27,954 nt of DNA from CAZYSK01 sp964649415 (GTDB lineage Bacteria > Chloroflexota > Anaerolineae > B4-G1): the NCBI GenBank assembly GCA_964649415.1, contig CAZYSK010000079.1, positions 1-27,954 of the forward strand, given 5' to 3'. The translations under genes were made by a program, and so were the position numbers. Shown here in pieces: positions 1-8,831 of this stretch; positions within the stretch are counted from its first letter, which is position 1, and each line of letters begins with the position of its first letter. The notes below the pieces were generated by a model, which was not told the DNA's origin, did not search any database, and saw nothing but the letters and a program-made list of their open reading frames with translations.

Positions 1-137
1 TCTGATTGGAGAAACAGGGTGAAGTGCGGGAACTTGTTCTCTTACGAACCCTTAGCCCCAGATCAGCCTATGGCCTCGGTCCTGTTAGACATTGGCCCGC
101 GCCAGGCACTAGCAGGTCAACCCGAATAGCCGGAAGG
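1..137. other. Non-coding window edge, nothing recognised
   Basis: This stretch lies downstream of the leftward operon's last gene. I see no convincing terminator hairpin, RNA gene or promoter. The rightward open frame that starts here is antisense to the methyltransferase gene and is not credible as a gene. Confidence 0.5.
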
Positions 138-1418
138 TTAGTAAACGCCGAACTCGCGTGTCGCATCCGCCCAGACTCGGACGAGGTCGAAGTTGCAGCT
201 CTCCATCTCGCCGACGCCGGGGCTCATGATAAAGCCGCCGCCCTTGCCCACGATCTCACACACCTTCTTCGTGTGCTCACGCACCTGCTCGACGGTACCG
301 CTCTGCAGCAGCGAGTTCTTCATACCGCCGATGATGCACATGGTATCGCCGACGACTTCTTTCACCTTGAAGATGTCGCTGCTCTGGAACCAACCCGCGG
401 TCTTGCCCTTGGGCAGCTCGGCCAGGTACTCGAGCCGCTGGTCCCACACGCCCTCATAGAAACAGATCGGCCTGAGGCCGTTATCGACCAGCGTCACCAT
501 CATCTCCTTCAGTTGTGGCCAGTAGAACTTCTCAAACTGCGCAAGCGACATGAAGCCATCCGAGCCACGGTGGAGTGGGATGAAGGCAACCTTCAAGCCA
601 GTAGCTTGAGCAAACGAGATGGCATACTCGAGCTGGAACCCGAGCACTCTCTCCTCTGCAGCCAAGAGCTTCTCCGGCCGGCGGAGGATATCGAGCATAA
701 TGCCGCGCATACCGCGCAGCGTGTCGGACATGAAGTCAAACGGCGCCTCGATCGGCGCACCAGCCAGGAAGTGGGGGGGGAAACCCAGGGCGGCCATGCG
801 CTCGACCGACTCGCCCATCTTGGCGCCATCGGCCACCGCGATCTCCATCGCCTTGCCCAGCGCCTGCAGCGCAGACTGCACTGGCGGGATGGCGTACATG
901 GGCAAGTTGCCCAGATGGTAGTGGCCGAACGCCCACATGCCGAACGGCGGCAGGTACTTGAGGCCCTCTAGCTCGCCAAACGCGCGCGGCAGGTAGGTGC
1001 GAATGGCCCAGTCGGAAGGGTCGGCCAGGAAGGCATCATAGTCCTCACCTTTCATAAACTCGTGCTCGTCGAACTGGAACGAGCCGGTGTCCGGCAGGCC
1101 GTAGCCGGGCCACTTGGTCATGCGGTCGCCCAGGGCCAGGCTGGGCCGGGGGTTATTGAACAACCCCATGGTGACATCCGGTTGGAATTCGCACGCGAAT
1201 TTCTCCAGAAGCTCCTGTGACTTCTCCCAGTTATCCTGCTGCTCTCGATGCGTGACGCCCCCATATTCGGCCAGGATGTAACCGGCAGGCATATGAACGG
1301 GGATACGGTCCGGCTGCTTCAGTTCGATCGCGTCCTGGACGCGCTTGCCACGTTCGGCGAGTAGTTGCTCGGCGCTCTTGCCCCCGTCGAGTTTTTCCGT
1401 GAATGTCATAGCAGTCAT
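138..1418 (-). CDS. UroD-family (MtaA/CmuA-type) corrinoid methyltransferase, copy A
   Basis: This 426-residue protein belongs to the uroporphyrinogen decarboxylase superfamily, whose MtaA/MtbA/CmuA and O-demethylase branches move methyl groups between a substrate and a corrinoid protein. The ATG at 1418 is chosen because AGGAGGGG precedes it by six bases and the upstream gene's TAA ends one base before it; the longer open frame runs back into that gene. Visible motifs are PDRIPV near the N-terminus, LHRGSDGFMS in the middle, FYEG followed by DQRLEYL, and a late KGGGFIMSPG segment. It shares its layout and the terminal GVY with the product at 2198-3505. The classic zinc motif His-x-Cys of MtaA is not visible; the equivalent place reads CFYEG. 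The position beside corrinoid genes argues for methyl transfer rather than haem synthesis. The substrate cannot be told. Confidence 0.85.
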   Translation of the reverse strand: MTAMTFTEKLDGGKSAEQLLAERGKRVQDAIELKQPDRIPVHMPAGYILAEYGGVTHREQQDNWEKSQELLEKFACEFQPDVTMGLFNNPRPSLALGDRMTKWPGYGLPDTGSFQFDEHEFMKGEDYDAFLADPSDWAIRTYLPRAFGELEGLKYLPPFGMWAFGHYHLGNLPMYAIPPVQSALQALGKAMEIAVADGAKMGESVERMAALGFPPHFLAGAPIEAPFDFMSDTLRGMRGIMLDILRRPEKLLAAEERVLGFQLEYAISFAQATGLKVAFIPLHRGSDGFMSLAQFEKFYWPQLKEMMVTLVDNGLRPICFYEGVWDQRLEYLAELPKGKTAGWFQSSDIFKVKEVVGDTMCIIGGMKNSLLQSGTVEQVREHTKKVCEIVGKGGGFIMSPGVGEMESCNFDLVRVWADATREFGVY

Positions 1419-1419
1419 G

Positions 1420-2068
<649 letters not shown>

Positions 2069-2073
2069 TGAAG

Positions 2074-2127
2074 TTACTCCAACAGTCCGGCGCGAAACGC
2101 CCAGGTGTAGTCCAGACAGCGATGGTC
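2074..2127 (-). pseudogene. Relic of the 3' end of the methyltetrahydrofolate methyltransferase gene
   Basis: Just upstream of corrinoid copy A, the leftward strand still reads HRCLDYTWAFRAGLLE followed by TAA. The intact methyltransferase at 4176-4970 ends DRHCLNYTRAFRAGTLE. The match covers about 16-17 codons and then fades. This looks like the leftover end of a duplicated copy whose body was lost or replaced. No intact frame joins it to an N-terminal part. The remaining intergenic bases to 2197 show nothing else I can name. Confidence 0.8.
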
Positions 2128-2197
2128 GACGTCCGACTGCCACTCATCTGGCACAGCCGGATCTGGCAACTCGCCGCGTCCTCTCGGGCGTTTCTGG

Positions 2198-3505
2198 CTA
2201 GTACACGCCGTACTCCTTGGTGAAATCGACCATCGCCTTGACATTCTCGTGTTTGGCCTCGTCGAACCAGATACCACAGTCGACAATGAGGCCCCCCCCC
2301 TTGCCCACCACGTCGATCAGCTCTTTGACGTAGTCCTTGACCTGCTGGACCGAACCCGTGCACAAGAGCGATGGTGGTACATTGCCCCGGAAGCAGACGG
2401 TGTTCCCCAACACTTCCTTGGCCTTGTGGAAATCGACGGTCTCAAACCAATACAGGGCCTGGCCTCGGGGGATGTCGCTGATGGTTTCCAGGCGATCGGT
2501 ATAGCAGCCCTCGTACAGGGGCATGGGCACAAATCCTTCATCGATGATGCCCATCATGACTGCGCGCAAGGTCGGCCAGTAGAAGGTCTTGAACTGCTCC
2601 AGGGACATGAAGCCCTCTGGCCCCTTGTGAAGCATCAGGGCCACAATGGGCGCGCCGCTCATTTTGGCGCCATCCACCCCCATCTTGATGGCAATCGGCA
2701 CCAGGCGCTCGAGCGCTGCCTGGAGCTTGTCGGGACGCCGGTACATATCGAGCATCACGCCCCGGGTCCCCCGGAACCAGTCACCAATGAGGTCAAAGGG
2801 CGCGGCAGCATGTCCCCCATAGGGATTGGGGAACCCCATTGCCTGGATCTTATGCCCTTCTTGAGCCAGATGTCCGGCCCACTTGAGCGCTTCAGCCCCT
2901 GCCTTCTGCAGGGTTTCCAACATCGTGACGAATTCTGGCATAGCAAAGGGGATCACACTGGTGACAGTACCCAGGTAGTAGCCAAACACTTCGCGCAGAG
3001 GCCGCAACCCCTTCAAGGGAGCCATCGATCCATTCACGAGAGGAAGATAAGTTCGCAGCATGAAATCAGTGGGATCGTCGAGGAAGGGATCATAGAACTC
3101 CTCACCCGAAACAAACTCCCATTCATCGAACTGATAGACCGTCTCAGCGGGCACCCGCCGACCGGGCAGCTTGAGCAGCCGATAGTCGAGGACCTCCAGG
3201 GTAGGTCCCGAAGATGCGTAGCCTGAACCGAAGAAGAAGTCCGGCTCAAAGTCGGTCAGGGTCTTTATCCAGGCTTTCTCGGCCTTTTCGTAGTCAAACA
3301 TGACCTCTTCGCACGTGTACCCGTTGTCGAGGGCAGGGAACATGCCAAAGCTGGGCATAACAGGTACGCGGTCGGGCACTTTCAACTGGATGGCATCCGA
3401 TATCCTCTTGGTCCTGGCTTTGTACCCTTTCTCTGCCTCTGCGTTGAGGAACTCAATGCCCTCCGCAGCACACCAACGTTCCAGCGTTTCCTGTACCTTG
3501 TTCAT
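2198..3505 (-). CDS. UroD-family (MtaA/CmuA-type) corrinoid methyltransferase, copy B
   Basis: This 435-residue UroD-superfamily protein is a distant paralogue of the product at 138-1418. The ATG at 3505 is supported by TAGGAGAGAG, which overlaps the stop codon of the upstream corrinoid gene. Shared landmarks are PDRVPV, LHKGPEGFMSLEQF, LYEG followed by TDRLE, KGGGLIVDCG and the end KEYGVY. As in copy A, no His-x-Cys zinc motif is visible where MtaA/MtbA have one. By eye its bases are less GC-biased than those of the flanking corrinoid genes, so it may have a separate history. It probably demethylates a substrate different from that of copy A, using the near-identical corrinoid carriers. Function is inferred from family and context only. 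Confidence 0.85.
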   Translation of the reverse strand: MNKVQETLERWCAAEGIEFLNAEAEKGYKARTKRISDAIQLKVPDRVPVMPSFGMFPALDNGYTCEEVMFDYEKAEKAWIKTLTDFEPDFFFGSGYASSGPTLEVLDYRLLKLPGRRVPAETVYQFDEWEFVSGEEFYDPFLDDPTDFMLRTYLPLVNGSMAPLKGLRPLREVFGYYLGTVTSVIPFAMPEFVTMLETLQKAGAEALKWAGHLAQEGHKIQAMGFPNPYGGHAAAPFDLIGDWFRGTRGVMLDMYRRPDKLQAALERLVPIAIKMGVDGAKMSGAPIVALMLHKGPEGFMSLEQFKTFYWPTLRAVMMGIIDEGFVPMPLYEGCYTDRLETISDIPRGQALYWFETVDFHKAKEVLGNTVCFRGNVPPSLLCTGSVQQVKDYVKELIDVVGKGGGLIVDCGIWFDEAKHENVKAMVDFTKEYGVY

Positions 3506-3514
3506 TTCTCTCTC

Positions 3515-4163
<649 letters not shown>

Positions 4164-4175
4164 GGTATGGTATGG

Positions 4176-4970
4176 TTACTCCAACGTTCCGGCGCGAAAT
4201 GCCCGGGTATAGTTCAGGCAATGTCGGTCGATGCCCAGCACTGCTTCTGCTGCCAGCATGGCCTTGCGCAGCTCGCGGTCCAGCGGGTCGAGGATGGCTG
4301 TGTCCAGCCCTGCCTCCAGCATCAGCGTCAGGAACGCGCGGTTGATGAGCGAGCGTTTGGGCATCCCGAACGACACGTTGCTCAGGCCCGAAGTGAAGTG
4401 AACCTCGGGAAACTCGGCCTTGACCGCGCGCACCGTGGCCAACGCCACGCGCCCGGCGTCGCCGCTGGCGCCGATGGTCATGACGAGCGGGTCGACGTAG
4501 ACTTGCCCGTCGGGGATGCCGGCGGCGCGTGTCTCGCCGATGAGCCGCTGCACGATCGCCAACCGGCCCTCGGTCGTCGCGGGGATGCCCTGGTCGTCCA
4601 TGGCCAGGGCGATCACGCCGCCACCCGCCTGGGCCGCCAGGGGCAGCACGCCCGCCAGCCGTGCCTGCTCGCCGCTGATCGAGTTCAAAAGGGGCGCTTG
4701 CTTGACCTCGGGCAGCGCCGCCGCCAGCGCGGCCGGGTTCGCACTATCCAGGCACAGCGGCTTATCGACCGCTGCCAGCACCGTCTGCACGAGCCACACC
4801 AGATCGTCCGGCTCGCGGTCGGTGGGCGTGCCCGCGTTGACGTCGATCCAGGTCGCGCCCGCTTCGGCCTGGGCGCTCGCCAGATCCTGGATGAACGCCG
4901 CGTGGCGGCTCAGCACCGCCTCTTTCACCTTCTTGCGAGTGCCGTTGATCTTTTCGCCTATGATCTTCAT
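4176..4970 (-). CDS. Methyltetrahydrofolate:corrinoid methyltransferase (AcsE/MtvA-like)
   Basis: This 264-residue pterin-binding TIM barrel moves methyl groups between a corrinoid protein and tetrahydrofolate, linking demethylation to the Wood-Ljungdahl or folate pool. Its length is close to that of acetogen AcsE (about 262 residues). The pterin-site residues fall at nearly the same numbers as in AcsE: Asp75 in CLDSANP, Asn96 in LLNSISGE, Asp160 in YVDPL and Asn198 in GLSNVSFGMP. The N-terminal MKIIGEKING is also typical. Its ATG overlaps the upstream DUF1638 stop as ATGA, which implies translational coupling. It is followed by a corrinoid gene, as in mtv-type operons. A dihydropteroate synthase is unlikely given this context and the SNVSFG motif. 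Confidence 0.93.
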   Translation of the reverse strand: MKIIGEKINGTRKKVKEAVLSRHAAFIQDLASAQAEAGATWIDVNAGTPTDREPDDLVWLVQTVLAAVDKPLCLDSANPAALAAALPEVKQAPLLNSISGEQARLAGVLPLAAQAGGGVIALAMDDQGIPATTEGRLAIVQRLIGETRAAGIPDGQVYVDPLVMTIGASGDAGRVALATVRAVKAEFPEVHFTSGLSNVSFGMPKRSLINRAFLTLMLEAGLDTAILDPLDRELRKAMLAAEAVLGIDRHCLNYTRAFRAGTLE

Positions 4971-5671
4971 GCTGAAGTTTCCTCACTTGGGATGGGTGCC
5001 GGCTGACCAGCCGGGAAGAAGTGCCCGTAGCGGATCGACTCGCCGGGCGGGACGACGACAAAATCGTCATCCCACGGGCCAAAAACCATCTTGCGCAATA
5101 GCGCGTTCGAGCCGGGGATCTCTTCAAAGCGCAAGCCCCAGCGTTCGGCCAGCGCGCGCGCATGGTCTCGATAGCACTCAATACCGTCCCGGCCCGTGTC
5201 GATGAGGGCCAGGCGGGTGTAATGCTTGATCATCTCGTGGACGAGCCATTCGGCCTTTTTCGGGCCATATCTGTCCGCCAGGCGGTCGTACTCATCGAAC
5301 GGCGTGTCGGCGACCTCGATCCAGCCCTTGGTCAAGTAGTACGTGCCCGGCTCGGCACGCGATTGCCGCTTGTACGCCTGGGAAGAGCCCAAGAAGATGG
5401 CGATGCAGTCATCCACGCGCGGGACGACCAGGGTACAGCCGTTGGCGCGTAGGCCGACGACGGCCATGCTGCACAATCCATAGCCCAGGATAATGGTATC
5501 GGCGCTGTCCGCTGCCACGTCGATGGCGTCCTGAAGCACGCGTTTCAGGTTAGCAGGATTGATGTGGAGGCCGAAGTCGAGGATTTGATACGACACGTCG
5601 GGCGGGAGAAGGGGCAGCATCTCCTCCATGACAGTAGCGCAAGCCAGAATGTGACGAGAGGCAGGTATCAA
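4967..5671 (-). CDS. DUF1638 family protein, first gene of the corrinoid operon
   Basis: This product of about 234 residues matches the DUF1638 family, often found beside corrinoid methyltransferase genes and of unknown biochemical role. Conserved-looking segments are HILACATVMEE near the N-terminus, ILGYGLCS, RVDDCIAIFLGS and GIECYRDH; the cysteines could bind a metal or cofactor (inference). An open frame extends to a TTG at 5746, but that TTG is the -35 box of a consensus promoter. I therefore prefer the TTG at 5671, which has GGAG six bases upstream and gives the usual family N-terminus; a GTG at 5707 is also possible but would leave almost no leader. Its end overlaps the next gene by four bases. 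Confidence 0.8.
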   Translation of the reverse strand: MIPASRHILACATVMEEMLPLLPPDVSYQILDFGLHINPANLKRVLQDAIDVAADSADTIILGYGLCSMAVVGLRANGCTLVVPRVDDCIAIFLGSSQAYKRQSRAEPGTYYLTKGWIEVADTPFDEYDRLADRYGPKKAEWLVHEMIKHYTRLALIDTGRDGIECYRDHARALAERWGLRFEEIPGSNALLRKMVFGPWDDDFVVVPPGESIRYGHFFPAGQPAPIPSEETSA

Positions 5672-5717
5672 CGCATGCTCCAGTTGCTTGTAGGTTTTCT
5701 GACCCTTCACAGCCCTA

Positions 5718-5746
5718 ATTATATAATACCCTAGGGAACTTGTCAA
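5718..5746 (-). promoter_or_regulatory. Consensus sigma-70-type promoter of the leftward methyl-transfer operon
   Basis: On the minus strand TTGACA (5746-5741) is followed after exactly 17 bases by TATAAT (5723-5718), a perfect consensus match. It reads toward the DUF1638 gene. Most of a 20-bp direct-repeat box lies inside its spacer, so binding there should block transcription. Confidence 0.85.
5723..5742. promoter_or_regulatory. Putative GntR operator, box 1
   Basis: The box ATAATACCCTAGGGAACTTG matches box 2 at 18 of 20 positions in the same orientation, 44 bases apart. It contains the palindrome CCCTAGGG and sits across the spacer of the leftward promoter. Confidence 0.7.
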
Positions 5747-5766
5747 ATCGGAGCAAGACTGATTCG

Positions 5767-5786
5767 ATAATACACTAGGGAATTTG
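5767..5786. promoter_or_regulatory. Putative GntR operator, box 2
   Basis: The box ATAATACACTAGGGAATTTG differs from box 1 at two positions. Its right edge overlaps the -35 element of the rightward promoter, so one regulator could control both directions, including its own gene. Confidence 0.7.
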
Positions 5787-5811
5787 CCGAATTCGGAAAG
5801 CCGTGTATACT
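5784..5811 (+). promoter_or_regulatory. Promoter for the GntR regulator
   Basis: TTGCCG (5784-5789) and TATACT (5806-5811) are separated by 16 bases, giving a leader of roughly 60 bases before the ATG at 5881. The match is good but not perfect. Confidence 0.6.
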
Positions 5812-5880
5812 ACAGTCAGAAAGTTTCTGAAACTCAGGCCGGGGGCGTACTGGCCCACCCCAGTGCGAGTGTGAGCCAAT

Positions 5881-6666
5881 ATGGCGGACAGAGAACCCAA
5901 AACAACTTCAAAGCAAAGGCTGGCCGGGCTGCGCATCGATCGCGATCTGTTCGAGCCGCCCTACTTCCAATTGGCCAATATCCTGCGCCAGCAGATCGCC
6001 ACGGGCACCCTCCGCCCGGGCGACCGGATCCCATCCGAGGCGCAGCTTTGCGAGCAATACGAGGTCAGCCCGATGACTGCCCGCCGGGTGCTGACAATCC
6101 TCCAGGATGAGGGCCTGGCGAAGGCCGCGCGCGGCAGGGGGACCTTTGTCAAGCCCCTGGTGCTCACCACGGCGACGTTCGGGCTGGATGCCCTGGAGGA
6201 GCTGTTCGACGGCGAGCGCACATCGGTCCGCTTCCTATCAGTCAAGACGATGGCCGCCACGGCGCACATCAGCCGCGAATTGGGCGTCGCCGTGGATGAC
6301 AAGGTCATTTCCATCCGCCGCCTGCTGTCGCGCGACGACCAGCCGGTGGCCTACCACCGCGAGTACTTGATCCTTGACCCGTCCCGGCCGGTGGTGGAGG
6401 CGGAGATGGGCATCACCAACCTGCAAGGGCTGTTCGGTGGAACGGGTGAGACTGTGCTCAAGCGCGGCGACCTGGGGATTCAGACCACGGTGCTCAATGA
6501 GGAGGAGGCCCGGCTGCTGAAAGCGGACACCGGCAGCGCCGCGTTTCGCATCGAGCACACCTTCTTTGACTTCAACGACGAAGCGGTAAGCTGGGGCTGG
6601 TTCATCGTTCCGGGCAAGTGCTTGGCGTTCAACGCGACCGTGGGCGCCCCGCCGGTCGCGACGTAG
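5881..6666 (+). CDS. GntR/HutC-family transcriptional regulator (UTRA domain)
   Basis: This 261-residue repressor-type regulator has an N-terminal GntR winged helix (about residues 22-92; motifs PPYFQLANILRQQI, RPGDRIPSEAQLCEQYEVS, MTARRVLTILQDEGL and ARGRGTFV). A UTRA effector-binding domain (about 105-255) follows, ending in a typical segment (FRIEHTFFDFNDEAVSWGWF). It is divergent from the methyl-transfer operon and lies next to paired 20-bp boxes, so it most likely senses the operon's substrate or an intermediate and controls both sides. The ribosome binding site is weak (GAG-rich, no strong AGGAGG). The effector is unknown. A corrinoid gene follows after 28 bases and is probably co-transcribed. 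Confidence 0.9.
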   Translation: MADREPKTTSKQRLAGLRIDRDLFEPPYFQLANILRQQIATGTLRPGDRIPSEAQLCEQYEVSPMTARRVLTILQDEGLAKAARGRGTFVKPLVLTTATFGLDALEELFDGERTSVRFLSVKTMAATAHISRELGVAVDDKVISIRRLLSRDDQPVAYHREYLILDPSRPVVEAEMGITNLQGLFGGTGETVLKRGDLGIQTTVLNEEEARLLKADTGSAAFRIEHTFFDFNDEAVSWGWFIVPGKCLAFNATVGAPPVAT

Positions 6667-6694
6667 CGCAACGGGAATGAGTGGGGGAGTAAGC

Positions 6695-7357
6695 ATGAGT
6701 CAATCCGAGCCACCCTGCACGACCGAGCTGTGCCTCACACGGGCGTTGGCCGACCTGCAAGAGAACGAGGCGTTGGAGATTGTCCGGCTGCGCATGGACC
6801 GCGGCGACGATCCTATGCAGATCATCGAGGATTGCCAGGCAGGAATGCGCGAGGTGGGCGAGCGCTACGCACAGCAGCGTTACTTCCTGTCGGCCCTGAT
6901 CATGGCCGGCGATATCCTGCGCGTGATCATGGAAATCGTCCTGCCGGCTGTCGAGGCCAAGTACGATCGGGAGAGCGCAGGCCGAGTCCTGCTGGGCACC
7001 GTTCAGTGCGATATTCACGACCTGGGCAAGAATATGCTGACGATGCTGTTGCGTTCCTACGGCTTCACGATCCTGGACCTGGGGGTGGACGTCCCCCCGG
7101 AGAGGTTCGTGGAGGCCGCGCGCGATTTCGAGCCGCACGTCATCGGCCTGTCGGGACTGATCACCGCCGCCTATGAGAGCATGCGCCAGACCGTCAGTGA
7201 ACTGCGCGCCATGATGGCCAAGGATGGCAGTGCTATCCCCATCCTGCTCGGCGGGCAGGTAGACGAACAGGTATGCCACTTCGTGGGCGCCGACTATTGG
7301 ACCACCGACGCTATGGAAGGCGTGCGGCTGTGCCAGCGGCTGGTAGGGGAGAGTTGA
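6695..7357 (+). CDS. Corrinoid (B12-binding) methyl carrier protein, third paralogue
   Basis: This 220-residue corrinoid protein is clearly diverged from the two near-identical copies. It has the helical cap (about residues 10-95) and the cobalamin domain with CDIHDLGKN, in which His108 should ligate cobalt, then GLSGLITAAYES and a LLGGQVDE glycine turn. The ATG at 6695 is preferred over 6677 because GGGGGAG lies just upstream. It follows the GntR gene on the same strand, which separates it physically from both methyltransferases of the leftward operon. It may serve one of those enzymes or a methyltransferase encoded elsewhere. Unlike the other two copies it has no neighbouring UroD-type gene on its own strand. 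Confidence 0.9.
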   Translation: MSQSEPPCTTELCLTRALADLQENEALEIVRLRMDRGDDPMQIIEDCQAGMREVGERYAQQRYFLSALIMAGDILRVIMEIVLPAVEAKYDRESAGRVLLGTVQCDIHDLGKNMLTMLLRSYGFTILDLGVDVPPERFVEAARDFEPHVIGLSGLITAAYESMRQTVSELRAMMAKDGSAIPILLGGQVDEQVCHFVGADYWTTDAMEGVRLCQRLVGES

Positions 7358-7575
7358 CAGCGCACGAGCGTTATAGTGCATCAGACCCCGTATCAGCCAC
7401 GCGCCCGCAACGCTTGAGCCTTGCGGCATAGTGCCACGTACCGCTGAGCAGAAGCTGATCCCCAGTCGGGCGCGGCAGTACCTGCGCCCCGCTCACGAAC
7501 TCCGAACCCCGTTTCCTCCTGACACCCTTGGTGGGCAGTAACGTCAAGGCCGTGTATAATAGCAGCGTTCGCCGT
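7358..7575. other. Intergenic leader of the metal transporter, -10-like element at 7555-7560
   Basis: No gene is evident. TATAAT occurs at 7555-7560, about 190 bases before the lipoprotein start, but the best -35 candidate (TTGGTG at 7528-7533) is too far away at 21 bases. No clear metalloregulator palindrome was found. The rest shows nothing I can name. The stretch without genes continues to 7750 and includes the tandem repeat described separately. Confidence 0.4.
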
Positions 7576-7735
7576 CCGATTCGTTCCTTTCCCAATTCGC
7601 TGTTCGATTCGCTGCCCGATTCGTTGCTTTCTCAATTCGCTGTTCGATTCGCTGTCCGATTCGTTCCTTTCTCAATTCGCTGTTCAATTCGCTGTCCGAT
7701 TCGTTCCTTTCCCAATTCGCTGTTCAATTCGCTGT
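7576..7735. repeat. Four-copy 40-bp tandem repeat
   Basis: Four head-to-tail 40-base units start at 7576, 7616, 7656 and 7696 and differ from one another at only a few positions. Each contains two or three copies of ATTCGCTGTTC-like words. The array ends five bases before the lipoprotein's AAGGAGG site, so it would sit in the transcript leader. The period is not a multiple of three and the short frames across it do not look like a protein. Confidence 0.9.
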
Positions 7736-7750
7736 TCAAGGAGGACCACC

Positions 7751-8698
7751 GTGCGTAGAGCACACCTTCTCTATCTCAGCTTGATCGCCGCCATAACCCT
7801 GTTGGCGGGCTGCGGCCCGGCCGCCGGCCCGTCCGACGTTGATCTGTCCGAACGCCAGATTCGCGTCGTGACCACCATCGGCATGATCACCGACGTCGTC
7901 CAGATCGTGGGCGGTGAGCGCGTCGCCGTCACCGGACTGATGGGCTCGGGGGTGGACCCGCATCTCTACAAGGCCAGCGAGGGTGATGTGCGCCGCCTGG
8001 CGGAGGCAGACCTGATCTTCTACAACGGCCTGCACCTGGAGGCACAGATGGGCGAGGTATTGGAACAGATGGACGGTCGGGGCATTAAGACGCGGGCAGT
8101 CACGGAGGGCATCGAGCGCGACGACCTCCTGCAGCCCGAGGACTTCGAGGGACACTACGACCCCCACGTGTGGTTCGACGTGACGCTGTGGACACAGGCC
8201 GTGGAGACGGTGCGCGATACGTTGGCCGAGATAGACCCCGGCAGCGCCGGCACCTACCGCGCCAACGCGGCGGCGTACCTGGAGGAACTGGAGGCGTTGC
8301 ATACTTACGTCCAGGAGCAAACAGGGCGCATCCCCGACGAGCAGCGGGTGTTGATCACCGCCCACGATGCGTTCAATTACTTCGGACGCGCCTACGGCTT
8401 CGAGGTGCGCGGCTTGCAGGGCATCAGCACCGAGGCCGAGGCCGGCACCGGCGACGTCCAGGCGCTGGCCGGCTTCATCGCCGAGCGCCGCATCCCGGCC
8501 ATCTTCATCGAGTCCTCCGTGCCAGAACGCAACGTCGAGGCGGTCCAGGCGGCCGTCCAGGCCCAGGGATTCGAGGTCGCCATCGGCGGGGAGCTCTTCT
8601 CCGACGCCATGGGCGATGAGGGCACCGAGGAGGGCACCTACGTCGGCATGGTGCGCCACAACGTGGATACGATCGTGGGGGCGTTGCTGCAAGAGTAA
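7751..8698 (+). CDS. TroA-like metal-binding lipoprotein of an ABC importer
   Basis: This 315-residue cluster-9 (ZnuA/TroA/PsaA) solute-binding protein has a lipoprotein signal ending in LLAGC, so Cys21 would be lipidated. The GTG start at 7751 is preceded by AAGGAGG. Likely metal ligands are His71 (DPHLY), His139 (DPHVW), His205 (AHDAFNYF) and Asp285 (FSDAMG). Their spacing equals TroA's His68/His133/His199/Asp279, and the third ligand is His, as in TroA, rather than Glu, as in the manganese-specific PsaA. It therefore should bind Zn(II) and/or Mn(II). No His-rich loop of the ZnuA type is present. It captures metal outside the membrane for the ATPase and permeases that follow. Confidence 0.93.
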   Translation: MRRAHLLYLSLIAAITLLAGCGPAAGPSDVDLSERQIRVVTTIGMITDVVQIVGGERVAVTGLMGSGVDPHLYKASEGDVRRLAEADLIFYNGLHLEAQMGEVLEQMDGRGIKTRAVTEGIERDDLLQPEDFEGHYDPHVWFDVTLWTQAVETVRDTLAEIDPGSAGTYRANAAAYLEELEALHTYVQEQTGRIPDEQRVLITAHDAFNYFGRAYGFEVRGLQGISTEAEAGTGDVQALAGFIAERRIPAIFIESSVPERNVEAVQAAVQAQGFEVAIGGELFSDAMGDEGTEEGTYVGMVRHNVDTIVGALLQE

Positions 8699-8714
8699 AC
8701 GGAACACGGAGGAA

Positions 8715-8740
8715 GTAGCCGCGATTTCCCAATCGCGCAC
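8715..8740. repeat. Dispersed palindromic repeat, family 1, copy 1
   Basis: A 26-base unit contains the hairpin CGCGATT-TCCC-AATCGCG (8720-8737). It is repeated exactly at 8758-8783 with short purine-rich sequence between. It lacks a T tract, so a terminator is not favoured. Confidence 0.85.
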
Positions 8741-8757
8741 CAGGCGGGAGGCAAGAG

Positions 8758-8783
8758 GTAGCCGCGATTTCCCAATCGCGCAC
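8758..8783. repeat. Dispersed palindromic repeat, family 1, copy 2
   Basis: This is the same 26-base hairpin unit in the same orientation as 8715-8740. The hairpin spans 8763-8780. Confidence 0.85.
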
Positions 8784-8831
8784 GAGGCAAGAGGCAAGAA
8801 GCAAGAGCGAGAACAAACGCAACACGCAGCA

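Noticed and set aside
138..1418. Haem-pathway uroporphyrinogen decarboxylase
   Set aside because: The gene abuts a corrinoid gene in a methyl-transfer operon with a paralogue, and no haem synthesis genes are nearby.
5672..5746. N-terminal extension of the DUF1638 protein to a TTG at 5746
   Set aside because: That TTG is the first half of the TTGACA -35 box of a perfect-consensus promoter, so it lies upstream of the transcript.
7576..7735. CRISPR array
   Set aside because: The units are directly adjacent with no unique spacers and no cas genes are present.
7528..7758. 76-residue frame across the 40-bp repeats
   Set aside because: The repeat period is not a multiple of three and the peptide shows no domain; the sequence is better explained as a leader array.
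7751..8698. Manganese-only (PsaA-type) assignment
   Set aside because: The third ligand position is His (AHDAFNYF), as in TroA and ZnuA; PsaA-type proteins have Glu there. Zn and Mn both remain possible.
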